Shown here one piece after another: positions 1 to 5,763 of a DNA stretch of 5,763 bases. The stretch lies in the NCBI GenBank assembly GCA_002423705.1, contig DINW01000033.1:1-5763 (forward strand). The letters run 5' to 3'. This DNA comes from Clostridium sp. UBA5530. GTDB lineage: Bacteria; Bacillota; Clostridia; Clostridiales; Clostridiaceae. How positions within the stretch are numbered: the first letter of the stretch is position 1; each line of letters starts with the position of its first letter. A program made the position numbers and the translations under genes. A model generated the notes under the pieces. The model worked only from the letters and a program-made list of their open reading frames with translations. It was not told where the DNA came from and ran no database searches.

Positions 1-31
1 AGAATCGTTTTGATACAGCCCCATTCTCTAA

Positions 32-2287
32 TCATTTAAAAAGTTTTATTCTTTGAATAGAAACTACGCTAGATCCATTTACTGCAGTTATATATAATCT
101 GTAAGTTTTATAATTTCCTGGATTACTTACATTAAAAGATATAGCTGAAGAGTTCCATAAATCTAAGGTTATATTTGAACGTGAATCTAAAGTAGTCCAA
201 TTTTTTCCGTCATTAGAGCCTTGAAGTTGAAAAGTTTTTGGTGCTCTATCGGCACAACCTCCCGTTTCCGGAAATATTGAATAACTGCTTACATATTCCT
301 GCTGATTAAATGTATAAGATATCCATTGTGGCATATTACTAGATGATATCCATCTTGAAGCAACTCCGCTTGAATTGTTTCCATCAAAGGCTCTCCATGG
401 TTCATATCCATTGCTTAAAACACTGCTAGCATTGACAGAACCAATTGAAGAAGTGTTCCCTGTCATTATTGGTACTAAATCTGGATTGCTATTTTTGAAA
501 AATTTAAGTTGTTGTATTGACACTACTGTAGATCCATTTACAGCTGTAACATATAATCTATAATTTTTATAACTGCCTGGCTCATTGATGTTGAAAGTTA
601 AAGGGGCCTTGTCCCATGCATCTAATGTGATATTACAACGGTAATCTAGCATCTTCCAATTAACTCCATCATTGGACCCTTGGATTTGAAAGTTTTTAGG
701 TGATCTATCTTTGCAACTTCCTGTTTCCGGCAATATAGAGTAACTTCCTACAAACACTTGTTGAGGAAAACTATAGGATATCCATTGTGGCATATTTCCT
801 GAAGAAATCCACCTAGATGCTATTCCACTAGCATTATTTCCATCAAAGGCCTTCCATGGGGCATATTCATAATTATCATAATTGCTGCTAGATGCTGCTA
901 TTCCTGATGGAGCTGTATTGCTAGTCATAGTTGGTATTAAGTCTATATTTGCATTTAATTGTTGAAAACTCTTAAGTAAATTTATCCTTCCCCCAGTAGC
1001 AACCTTACCATTCAGTGAAGACACCTTATCAACATTGGACATTATTAAAGATTTAAGTTCACTGGTAGATAAATTAGGCTTATAAGATTTCAATAGGGCA
1101 ACTGCTCCTGCTACATGAGGTGTTGCCATGGATGTACCACTTTTATATTCGTAACCATTGTTAGGAACGGTGCTGAATATATCTGCTCCTGGTGCTGCTA
1201 CATCTACTGTTTGAAGACCATAATTGCCAAAGGAAGCTAAATTGTCATTTGCATCTGTAGCTGCCACCCCAAGGATATTGCTACAATCATAGCTTGAAGG
1301 ATATACTGGGGTTTTATCATTATTATTTCCATAGTTGTTGCCAGCAGCTGCAACAAACAATCCCTGATATGAATTAATAGCATCTCTTAAAGCTTGGCTA
1401 TAAGCTCCTCCACCCCAACTATTGTTGGTTATAGGAAATTTCATTTGTGCTGCATAGTTTACTGCACTAATAGCATCTGAAGTACTTCCTTTTCCTTCAG
1501 CATTTAAAAATTTTAAAGCTGCCATTTTCACAGTCCAGTTTACTCCTACTACCCCAGTATTGTTATTTCCAGTAGCACCAATAGTACCTGCACAATGAGT
1601 TCCGTGTCCTTTATCATCCATTGGATTGTTGGTATTGTTACAAAAATTCCATCCATATATATCATCTATATATCCATTATTATCATCATCTATATTATTA
1701 TTCGGAATCTCTCCTGGATTAATCCACATATTACTATTTAAATCTTGGTGATTATAGTCTATTCCTGTATCTATTATTCCAACTACTACATTATTTCCTC
1801 CCGTATAATAATCCCATGTTTTAGTTGCACTTATCTTTGACATTCCATACAACTTGGATAAATGAGGATCGTTAGTAGTTGTATCTGCCTCTGATATTAT
1901 ATAGTCTGGCTCAGCATAAGCCACAGATGGGTCACTCTTTAACTTGTTTATTGTATCTATTACTCCTTCTTTAGAAGTAACTGGCACTGAGTAAAGTCCT
2001 ACTATGTTATCATTGGCAGATTGTACTGAATTACTCTTGGGCATTAGGCTTCTTATTAAAGATACACCATTGCTATCAAAGTCCATGGCAGAAATTGTAC
2101 CTGGTTTTAAAGCTATTATGATTCTGTCTGTAGCAAAGGGATAAGTATAGTTATTTTCATTATAAGCTTCATTATATTGACTCATAGCAAAAGCTGTTTT
2201 AATTTTCTTCTCAGTCATACCATCTGTGATTCCACTTACAATAAGGCTTGTACAAAGAAATACAGAAATCCACTTCTTTTTAATCAT
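32..2287 (-). CDS. Secreted S8 subtilisin-like serine protease with two C-terminal discoidin-like domains
   Basis: Predicted extracellular endopeptidase of the subtilase (S8) family, 751 aa. Residues 1-34 look like a Sec signal peptide (MIKKKW, hydrophobic 7-20, possible cleavage after AFA at 34). Residues about 52-131 resemble an I9/fervidolysin-type propeptide ending in YAEPDY, the usual chaperone and inhibitor segment. The catalytic domain spans about 145-440: Asp173 in IIDTG, His228 in GHGTHCAG, oxyanion Asn317 in AAAGN and Ser386 in SGTSMATPHVAG. An Asp/Asn-rich loop (199-210, ending before YGWNF) is probably a calcium site. Two F5/8 type C (discoidin)-like domains follow, about 449-598 and 603-751, expected to bind carbohydrate or another surface ligand. 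No LPXTG motif or C-terminal membrane segment is seen, so release from the cell is likely. The ATG is supported by GAGGAG at 2297-2302, 9 nt upstream, and by the promoter at 2321-2349. The reading frame is intact. Family assignment is very secure; the natural substrate is unknown. Confidence 0.96.
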   Translation of the reverse strand: MIKKKWISVFLCTSLIVSGITDGMTEKKIKTAFAMSQYNEAYNENNYTYPFATDRIIIALKPGTISAMDFDSNGVSLIRSLMPKSNSVQSANDNIVGLYSVPVTSKEGVIDTINKLKSDPSVAYAEPDYIISEADTTTNDPHLSKLYGMSKISATKTWDYYTGGNNVVVGIIDTGIDYNHQDLNSNMWINPGEIPNNNIDDDNNGYIDDIYGWNFCNNTNNPMDDKGHGTHCAGTIGATGNNNTGVVGVNWTVKMAALKFLNAEGKGSTSDAISAVNYAAQMKFPITNNSWGGGAYSQALRDAINSYQGLFVAAAGNNYGNNNDKTPVYPSSYDCSNILGVAATDANDNLASFGNYGLQTVDVAAPGADIFSTVPNNGYEYKSGTSMATPHVAGAVALLKSYKPNLSTSELKSLIMSNVDKVSSLNGKVATGGRINLLKSFQQLNANIDLIPTMTSNTAPSGIAASSSNYDNYEYAPWKAFDGNNASGIASRWISSGNMPQWISYSFPQQVFVGSYSILPETGSCKDRSPKNFQIQGSNDGVNWKMLDYRCNITLDAWDKAPLTFNINEPGSYKNYRLYVTAVNGSTVVSIQQLKFFKNSNPDLVPIMTGNTSSIGSVNASSVLSNGYEPWRAFDGNNSSGVASRWISSSNMPQWISYTFNQQEYVSSYSIFPETGGCADRAPKTFQLQGSNDGKNWTTLDSRSNITLDLWNSSAISFNVSNPGNYKTYRLYITAVNGSSVVSIQRIKLFK
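35..943 (-). repeat. Tandem in-frame duplication encoding the two discoidin-like domains
   Basis: The two C-terminal domains of the protease are internal repeats with a 459-bp (153-codon) period. Both contain AFDGNN, ASRWISS and NMPQWISY, then a PETG..C.DR.PK.FQ.QGSNDG block, and both end near YRLY.TAVNGS..VSIQ. At DNA level a 20-bp stretch is identical at 318-337 and 777-796, and a 14-bp stretch at 378-391 and 837-850, both pairs exactly 459 bp apart. The other stretches have diverged, so the duplication is not very recent or is held by selection on protein sequence. The similarity is seen directly; the name discoidin/F5-8 type C is recognised from the W.AFDG, S.W and QGSNDG..W patterns. Confidence 0.85.
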
Positions 2288-2296
2288 GATAACACA

Positions 2297-2349
2297 CTCC
2301 TCAAATATTTATTTATGTAAATATTACCATATTTTAATTATATTGTCAC
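2297..2349 (-). promoter_or_regulatory. SigA-type promoter and ribosome binding site of the protease gene
   Basis: On the minus strand GTGACA (2344-2349) is followed by exactly 17 bp and then TAATAT (2321-2326). A TG one base before the -10 box (TGGTAATAT) makes an extended -10 element. Transcription would begin near 2314, giving a short leader of about 27 nt that contains the GAGGAG ribosome binding site (2297-2302). Box sequences and spacing are read directly; activity is inferred. Confidence 0.65.
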
Positions 2350-2394
2350 TACCTTTGTAAAAAAATACATCCAACTTTTTTGTTTTATTGTTTG

Positions 2395-2426
2395 TATTTG
2401 TTAACATGATTTATATATTTGTTAAC
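2395..2426. repeat. Pair of 11-bp direct repeats spaced 21 bp, candidate operator
   Basis: TATTTGTTAAC occurs exactly at 2395-2405 and again at 2416-2426, a period of 21 bp or two helical turns, so both copies face the same side of the DNA. Each holds the palindrome GTTAAC. They lie 46-77 bp upstream of the protease -35 box, a typical place for an activator. The spacing resembles that of LytTR-type response regulator sites, but the bases fit that consensus poorly, so no regulator is named. Confidence 0.4.
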
Positions 2427-2496
2427 CAAGCATGTATTGATTGTTTTCATAGGACCTTGCTAGTAAAATTAATCATTCTTCACCTTCTTAAAACCA

Positions 2497-2538
2497 TTAG
2501 CAAAGCCGTGTCATGGATAACCACGACGCGGCTCTAAT
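2497..2538 (-). terminator. GC-rich imperfect hairpin, probable terminator of the kinase-TraX unit
   Basis: A 13-position stem (2504-2516 with 2521-2533) closes a 4-nt loop. It has one mismatch and one G-U wobble on either strand. After a 3-nt bulge the stem extends by TTAG/CTAA (2497-2500 with 2534-2537). It is the most GC-rich structure in this gap and lies about 35 nt after the full-length TraX stop, where a terminator is expected. The following U-run on the minus strand is weak (TTTGC, later TTTT), so termination efficiency is uncertain; a different RNA structure or a small repeat element is possible. Confidence 0.45.
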
Positions 2539-2570
2539 TAAGTTGTGAAAACCCCCACTCCATATTAGTT

Positions 2571-3260
2571 TTAAAAACTTATATACATCCCAAGAATATA
2601 CAATATCCATATATGTGCTGGATAGAAAACATAAAAAAACTTTTTAGATTTTCTTCCTCTTTCACCATTGTACATAAGAATGAAAAGAAGTGAGAATACC
2701 ATCATCTATTGGTAATTGGTTACAAACAATCTATTATGCAAGGTGCCCTTCCCTAAAGCCATAGCTAAAGACAATATAACATATAAAATACACATTCTAT
2801 TTTTATCATCTCTATTATAATAAAAAATTAGAACCATTATAGTTACAAATAATCCCCCTTCTGTAAAGGGAATTATCATCAATAAAGCTACAATAATTAG
2901 GATAGCCTTAGTTTTTTTTATGCTTTTCTTCTTTAACTCAATAGTCCTTAGAAGAGCTATATTTAATGCCATTGAAAGAAATATATTATTAGGTATACCA
3001 ATTGGTCGTTGAAATAAATATGTCAATATTTTAGAACCTAAAAGCATTACTATTCCACCAATAAGTAACCGCTCCATATATTTTTTTCTGCTTTTTGTAT
3101 TAAAGAATCCTTCCACTAATAAATAAAAAAATATTGGCGCAACTAACCGCCCTACATATCTCGTCCATAAGGGAGCCCCTGGTATAAATTCTCCAATATG
3201 ATCTATGGTCATAGCAATTACCATTATTATCTTTAATTGAAATCCATTAAAAATTTTCAT
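2571..3260 (-). pseudogene. TraX-family integral membrane protein, interrupted by an in-frame amber codon
   Basis: The first 184 codons (3260 to 2709) encode a TraX-family membrane protein: K-I-I-M-V-I-A-M-T-IDHIG near residues 10-23, W..YVGR (32-38), PIFFYLLVEGF (42-52), a short R/K-rich loop, and several hydrophobic helices. Translation meets TAG at 2706-2708, yet the same frame continues for 44 more codons to TAA at 2571-2573, encoding MMVFSLLFILMYNGERGRK and a final helix with FYPAHIW. From memory that tail is the normal TraX C-terminus, and the family usually has Trp after NYQ, so TGG to TAG is the simplest explanation. Full length would be 229 aa, near family size. TAG is followed at once by ATGATG, so restart is conceivable, but no Shine-Dalgarno site precedes it. 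The start is supported by AGGAG (3266-3270), 5 nt from ATG. TraX acetylates pilin in plasmid F; the role of chromosomal Firmicute homologues is unclear. The gene lies 22 bp after the kinase gene, likely in one operon. Confidence 0.85.
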
Positions 3261-3282
3261 AAGTTCTCCTATGTATCTACTT

Positions 3283-4194
3283 TTATTTTCTATTTGTTAT
3301 TGCATCGTAGAGTTTCTCTTTTAAAATATTAATACTAGTTATGTCTCTTATGTTTCCTAAATTATCCTTAATCATATAGCTTCCAAAATCATGGATCAAT
3401 AATCCTTTAATACATTGTTCCATAATTTCCACAGGATTTTCTTCTCCAAAATATCCCTTCATAAAAGATTTTTCAAAACAAAAGGTTTCACATACTAAAG
3501 GAGGAATTTCATATTCTTTAGGTGCAGTATGTGCGTCTGCAAAATCAATAAGATAAAGCTTTTTATCTTTTGTTATTAAAACATTATCTGGATTAATGTC
3601 TCCATGAACATAGACAAGGTTATCTAAGTGCAGTTTCTTTAAATATAATACTCTATCTTCATTAAAACTTTCAGTAAATATATTCCATCTTTTATTGTTT
3701 AACTCCCTTTCTATAATGTTTATTCTATTAAAGGGTTCACTAACAGTGTTTAGCTTTTCAGTTATTGTTCTTAGTTCCTCACCAACTTTAAATTTGTCAT
3801 CATCAGTAAGTTTATCTTCAATGTCCCCCAAGGTATCCCCTTGGATATACTCCATTATTAAATATAAAAATTTATATCTATCTTCAATGATTCCCTTTGC
3901 CACCACATTAGGCGTAAGTATATTAAGTTTCTCAGCCCTTTCCATTCCAAAACATTCTGTGAAGTAGTCAGACTCTGTATTCATTCCAGATTCTTTTGGT
4001 GCATAAATCTTTACCACATAGTTTCCTACTCTAAACACTGCATTTGTTCCGGGCGTGCATAGTTCAATATGGTTAAAATCAATATTTTCCATAGCAAAAA
4101 TTTTCTTAATTATATCTGAAAAAGCATCTATTGAGTTGAATACCTTACCCCATGACTTCCAATCACATATATTATTTTTAAATAAATATTTCAT
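3283..4194 (-). CDS. APH-fold phosphotransferase (aminoglycoside phosphotransferase/choline kinase-like), substrate unknown
   Basis: Predicted cytoplasmic small-molecule kinase of the APH superfamily, 303 aa from the chosen start. Visible kinase landmarks, numbered from that start: VVKIYAP with the ATP-binding Lys62; hinge MEYIQGDTL (114-122); catalytic loop HGDINPDNVL (197-206) with Asp199 and Asn204; metal-binding LIDFADA (215-221) with Asp217. All catalytic residues are present, so it is probably active. The sequence does not match any well-known antibiotic-resistance APH that I recognise, so a metabolic or unknown acceptor is as likely as a drug. Two ATGs lie six bases apart (4198-4200 and 4192-4194). 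The GGGAG ribosome site touches the first and stands 6 nt before the second, so the second is preferred. The TraX-like gene follows 22 bp downstream with its own ribosome site, implying a two-gene operon. No clear promoter was found upstream. Confidence 0.85.
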   Translation of the reverse strand: MKYLFKNNICDWKSWGKVFNSIDAFSDIIKKIFAMENIDFNHIELCTPGTNAVFRVGNYVVKIYAPKESGMNTESDYFTECFGMERAEKLNILTPNVVAKGIIEDRYKFLYLIMEYIQGDTLGDIEDKLTDDDKFKVGEELRTITEKLNTVSEPFNRINIIERELNNKRWNIFTESFNEDRVLYLKKLHLDNLVYVHGDINPDNVLITKDKKLYLIDFADAHTAPKEYEIPPLVCETFCFEKSFMKGYFGEENPVEIMEQCIKGLLIHDFGSYMIKDNLGNIRDITSINILKEKLYDAITNRK

Positions 4195-4200
4195 TTTCAT

Positions 4201-4206
4201 CTCCCA
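4201..4206 (-). promoter_or_regulatory. Ribosome binding site that decides the kinase start
   Basis: TGGGAG on the minus strand abuts the upstream ATG (4198-4200), leaving no spacer, but gives a 6-nt spacer to the ATG at 4192-4194. The downstream ATG is therefore the probable start; use of the first would add only Met-Lys. Confidence 0.6.
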
Positions 4207-4338
4207 TTTACTTACTAATATATATTAAATTATTGATTACATTTATATTCTTTACTTTCTTTAAAATTCCTCTTTTACTTTTTAATTCATCTAATTTTAG
4301 ACTTTATTATTATTTTTTCTTTTTTTATCATCAAATTC

Positions 4339-4403
4339 TTCACTTCCTTTTATATAAATCATAATATGTAGTATAAATAATCTTTTAAACTTGCTATAAG
4401 GAG
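4339..4403 (+). promoter_or_regulatory. Candidate promoter and ribosome binding site of the nucleosidase-like gene
   Basis: TTCACT (4339-4344), a 17-bp spacer and TAATAT (4362-4367) form a plausible but imperfect SigA promoter. TATAAA at 4372-4377 is an alternative -10 box. AAGGAG (4398-4403) is a strong ribosome site 11 nt before the ATG at 4415. The ATG at 4404 directly abuts the site and opens only a 4-codon frame, so it is not the start. The rest of the divergent gap (about 4207-4338) is AT-rich with a pyrimidine-rich plus strand and shows no gene or structure that I can support. Confidence 0.4.
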
Positions 4404-4414
4404 ATGAAAGCTTT

Positions 4415-5104
4415 ATGATTGCAATCCTTTCTGATGGCCTTGATGATCTATACTCTACACTCTGCAGGCTTATTTCTATTAAATCTATAAGAAAATTAGA
4501 AGACGCTACAATATATATAGGTGAAATAAATGGAGAAGATGTTATGTTTACTGATGTAATGTTAGAAGGATCTCATATTGCTGGAGTCATTGCAGAAATT
4601 GCTATATGTTATCCAATAACTATGCTTATAGGGACTACTAATAGAGCATCTATAACCCCATATAAAGCTTCCATTAATTCTTTAGGACTTTATGCAACCC
4701 CTCTTCAATACGACATTAATTTTACATTCTTTGGATATCCAGTTGGATATATAAGTGAATTAAAAACTAACATTTTATGCTCCTCAAAATTGCTCTTGAA
4801 ATTAGCTAAAAAAGCTGCTATAGCTAATAATTTTTCATATATTTTTGAGAACGCCTTATTTTCTCCTAACTTTATGGAACCAGTTTCCAAATCACAATAT
4901 CTAGAAAATTTATTTCATATTCATTTTATAGATATTAAACTTTCTCCCATTTCAGAAATAGCTTCATTCCACAAATTGCCTTCTATAATCATTGAAGGCA
5001 TTTCAAACTACAACAATGATTCATGTTGTAACTATAACTTTAATTCTGAAGAGGCTTCCACCAAGGCACTAGTAGTTGCTATTACAATGGCAAAACTTAT
5101 CTAG
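4415..5104 (+). CDS. MTA/SAH nucleosidase-like protein (PNP/UDP phosphorylase fold), probable pseudoenzyme
   Basis: The 229-aa product has the length and layout of 5'-methylthioadenosine/S-adenosylhomocysteine nucleosidase: an N-terminal strand IAILSDGLDD, IYIGEINGEDVMFTDV (33-48), a loop after TMLIG (69-73), N-F-T-F-FGYPVG (102-111), a stretch around 141-152, IDIKL (172-176) and PSIIIEGISN (189-198). Compared with E. coli Mtn recalled from memory, the block from IDIKL to ISN aligns without gaps to VEMEA...ISD. In that alignment catalytic Glu174 becomes Lys175 and Asp197 becomes Asn198. Glu12 aligns with Asp11, the glycine loop GSAGG reads GTTNR, and the Asp of SGDAF aligns with Asn146. The usual reaction, hydrolysis of the MTA/SAH N-glycosidic bond, is therefore unlikely. 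The frame is intact with a strong ribosome site, which argues for a retained non-catalytic role such as ligand sensing or regulation, though early decay cannot be excluded. It looks monocistronic and has no recognisable signal or membrane segment. Confidence 0.75.
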   Translation: MIAILSDGLDDLYSTLCRLISIKSIRKLEDATIYIGEINGEDVMFTDVMLEGSHIAGVIAEIAICYPITMLIGTTNRASITPYKASINSLGLYATPLQYDINFTFFGYPVGYISELKTNILCSSKLLLKLAKKAAIANNFSYIFENALFSPNFMEPVSKSQYLENLFHIHFIDIKLSPISEIASFHKLPSIIIEGISNYNNDSCCNYNFNSEEASTKALVVAITMAKLI

Positions 5105-5170
5105 AGTCGTACTGCTGTTAACTTCAACTTAAAGGGGTTCAGCGTTATAGTAGGTTACATCAGCTTACGT

Positions 5171-5216
5171 AAAAAGCTGTACCCCAATAATGTATTCACA
5201 ATTTAGGGTACAGCTT
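5171..5216 (-). terminator. Perfect 11-bp inverted repeat between convergent genes, terminator
   Basis: AAGCTGTACCC (5174-5184) and its exact complement GGGTACAGCTT (5206-5216) enclose a 21-nt loop. Read on the minus strand the stem begins 3 nt after the transporter stop codon and its 3' arm runs into five T residues, fitting an intrinsic terminator for that gene. On the plus strand it lies 69 nt after the nucleosidase-like stop, but only a weak T-rich stretch follows, so use in that direction is less certain. The long loop is unusual for a terminator. Confidence 0.65.
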
Positions 5217-5219
5217 ACT

Positions 5220-5763
5220 TCATTTATATATACCATATTTTATCTTTATCCGCTCCAACTTTTGAATTATTTTTTCTCCAAAGAGAAACATAAAAAATGC
5301 AGTACCTAAGGCGTGAACGCCGTCATAAGGAACTCCTGAAATATATAGCACAGCCAAAGATTGAAAGCTCATAGAAATCCCTGTATTGGGAATAGCACTA
5401 GCCATTACCATGGTGGCAATATTCATAATACCTCCATATATAATGAAGGTAGTTAAAAAACCATATATAGATAATGTAATATCATCTATTGGCAATCTTT
5501 TTCTTTGAATTATCAATCCCAAAATTAGACCAAGAGCACCAAACCCATACAATTGCCATCCTAGAAATACTCCTACTCCACGCTTTACATGAATACAATA
5601 TGCTATGAGAACAGAAATTAATATAGTAATAACTGGACCTCTGACTATTTGAAAACTTCTAGACTTTAACTTATCTATATCTACCTTATTAAAAATAAGT
5701 CCCGCTATAAATCCCATGATTCCCCATGAAAACATTTGCCATGGAGTCCATGGACCCTGACCT
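5220..5763 (-). CDS. ECF-type transporter S-component (substrate-binding membrane protein), 5' end beyond the window
   Basis: Partial gene: the frame is open to the right edge, and nine codons upstream of the first ATG in the window encode GQGPWTPWQ, running into MFSWGIMGFIAG. That segment is a conserved interior motif of an ECF S-component family, so the ATG at 5733-5735 is internal, not the start. The visible 180 residues hold about five hydrophobic segments separated by short basic loops, with GWQLYGFGALGLILGL and a helix near SFQSLAVLYISGVPYDGVHALGTAFF, and end in a basic tail (KLERIKIKYGIYK). S-components bind a vitamin or cofactor precursor and work with a shared EcfA/A'/T energising module in the cytoplasmic membrane. 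I associate this PWTPWQM subfamily with cobalamin-type uptake, but that substrate is only suggested by memory. The gene converges on the nucleosidase-like gene and ends at a hairpin terminator. Its promoter and any riboswitch would lie outside the window. Confidence 0.72.
   Translation of the reverse strand, partial: GQGPWTPWQMFSWGIMGFIAGLIFNKVDIDKLKSRSFQIVRGPVITILISVLIAYCIHVKRGVGVFLGWQLYGFGALGLILGLIIQRKRLPIDDITLSIYGFLTTFIIYGGIMNIATMVMASAIPNTGISMSFQSLAVLYISGVPYDGVHALGTAFFMFLFGEKIIQKLERIKIKYGIYK

Noticed and set aside
8..22. TTTTGATACAGCCCC next to the left edge, downstream of the protease stop
   Set aside because: It looks like one arm of a terminator or a repeat end, but no complementary arm lies within the window, so neither can be supported.
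375..563. 62-codon plus-strand open frame
   Set aside because: Lies wholly antisense within the discoidin-like region of the protease gene, has no ribosome site, and its composition mirrors the coding strand.
2406..2537. 43-codon plus-strand open frame in the gap before the protease
   Set aside because: No Shine-Dalgarno site before its ATG, which sits inside the repeat region, and its last codons are the GC-rich hairpin; chance is the better explanation.
2571..3260. TraX as evidence of a conjugative element
   Set aside because: No relaxase, coupling protein, type IV secretion or integrase gene is present, and TraX-family proteins are common on clostridial chromosomes.
3695..3967. 90-codon plus-strand open frame
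   Set aside because: Antisense to the well-supported kinase gene; the Ser/Leu-rich product is a typical shadow translation with no motif.
3283..4200. Calling the kinase an aminoglycoside resistance gene
   Set aside because: Only general APH-fold motifs are visible; nothing identifies an aminoglycoside substrate or a mobile resistance context.
4705..4890. 61-codon minus-strand open frame
   Set aside because: Antisense within the nucleosidase-like gene, with no recognisable motif or promoter.
5102..5206. Open frame continuing about 33 codons past the TAG of the nucleosidase-like gene
   Set aside because: The protein is already at family length at the TAG, and the extension runs through the hairpin region with no family similarity, so readthrough is not supported.

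Overview
The window reads like chromosomal DNA of a low-GC Gram-positive anaerobe, most likely Clostridium or a close relative. The grounds are the strong AT bias, AT-rich codon choice, purine-rich Shine-Dalgarno sites (AGGAG type), SigA-like promoter boxes, and the families present: a secreted subtilase, a TraX-family membrane protein and an ECF transporter S-component. The genus is inferred; no rRNA or other marker gene is present.

Layout from left to right. Positions 32-2287 (minus) encode a secreted S8 subtilisin-like protease with a signal peptide, an N-terminal propeptide, a complete Asp/His/Ser catalytic domain and two tandem discoidin-like (F5/8 type C) domains. Its promoter lies at 2321-2349, and a pair of 11-bp direct repeats sits just upstream at exactly 21-bp spacing. 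A GC-rich imperfect hairpin (2497-2538) separates it from an apparent two-gene minus-strand unit: an APH-fold kinase-like protein (3283-4194), then 22 bp later a TraX-family membrane protein. The TraX frame is cut by one in-frame TAG at 2706-2708, beyond which the family's C-terminus continues in the same frame to 2571, so it looks like a nonsense-mutated gene.

A 214-220 bp very AT-rich divergent gap (about 4195-4414) leads to a plus-strand gene (4415-5104). Its product has the length and core pattern of 5'-methylthioadenosine/S-adenosylhomocysteine nucleosidase, but the residues aligned with the catalytic Glu and Asp are Lys and Asn, so it is probably a pseudoenzyme. It converges on the last gene, a minus-strand ECF-type S-component (5220 to beyond the right edge), with an 11-bp perfect inverted repeat between the two stop codons.

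The genes do not form one obvious pathway. The kinase and TraX-like gene look co-transcribed; the protease, the nucleosidase-like gene and the transporter gene look like independent units. No tRNA, rRNA, CRISPR array, insertion sequence or phage gene was seen. The observations most worth following are the TraX amber codon, the degraded active site in an otherwise intact nucleosidase fold, and the phased repeats upstream of the protease.
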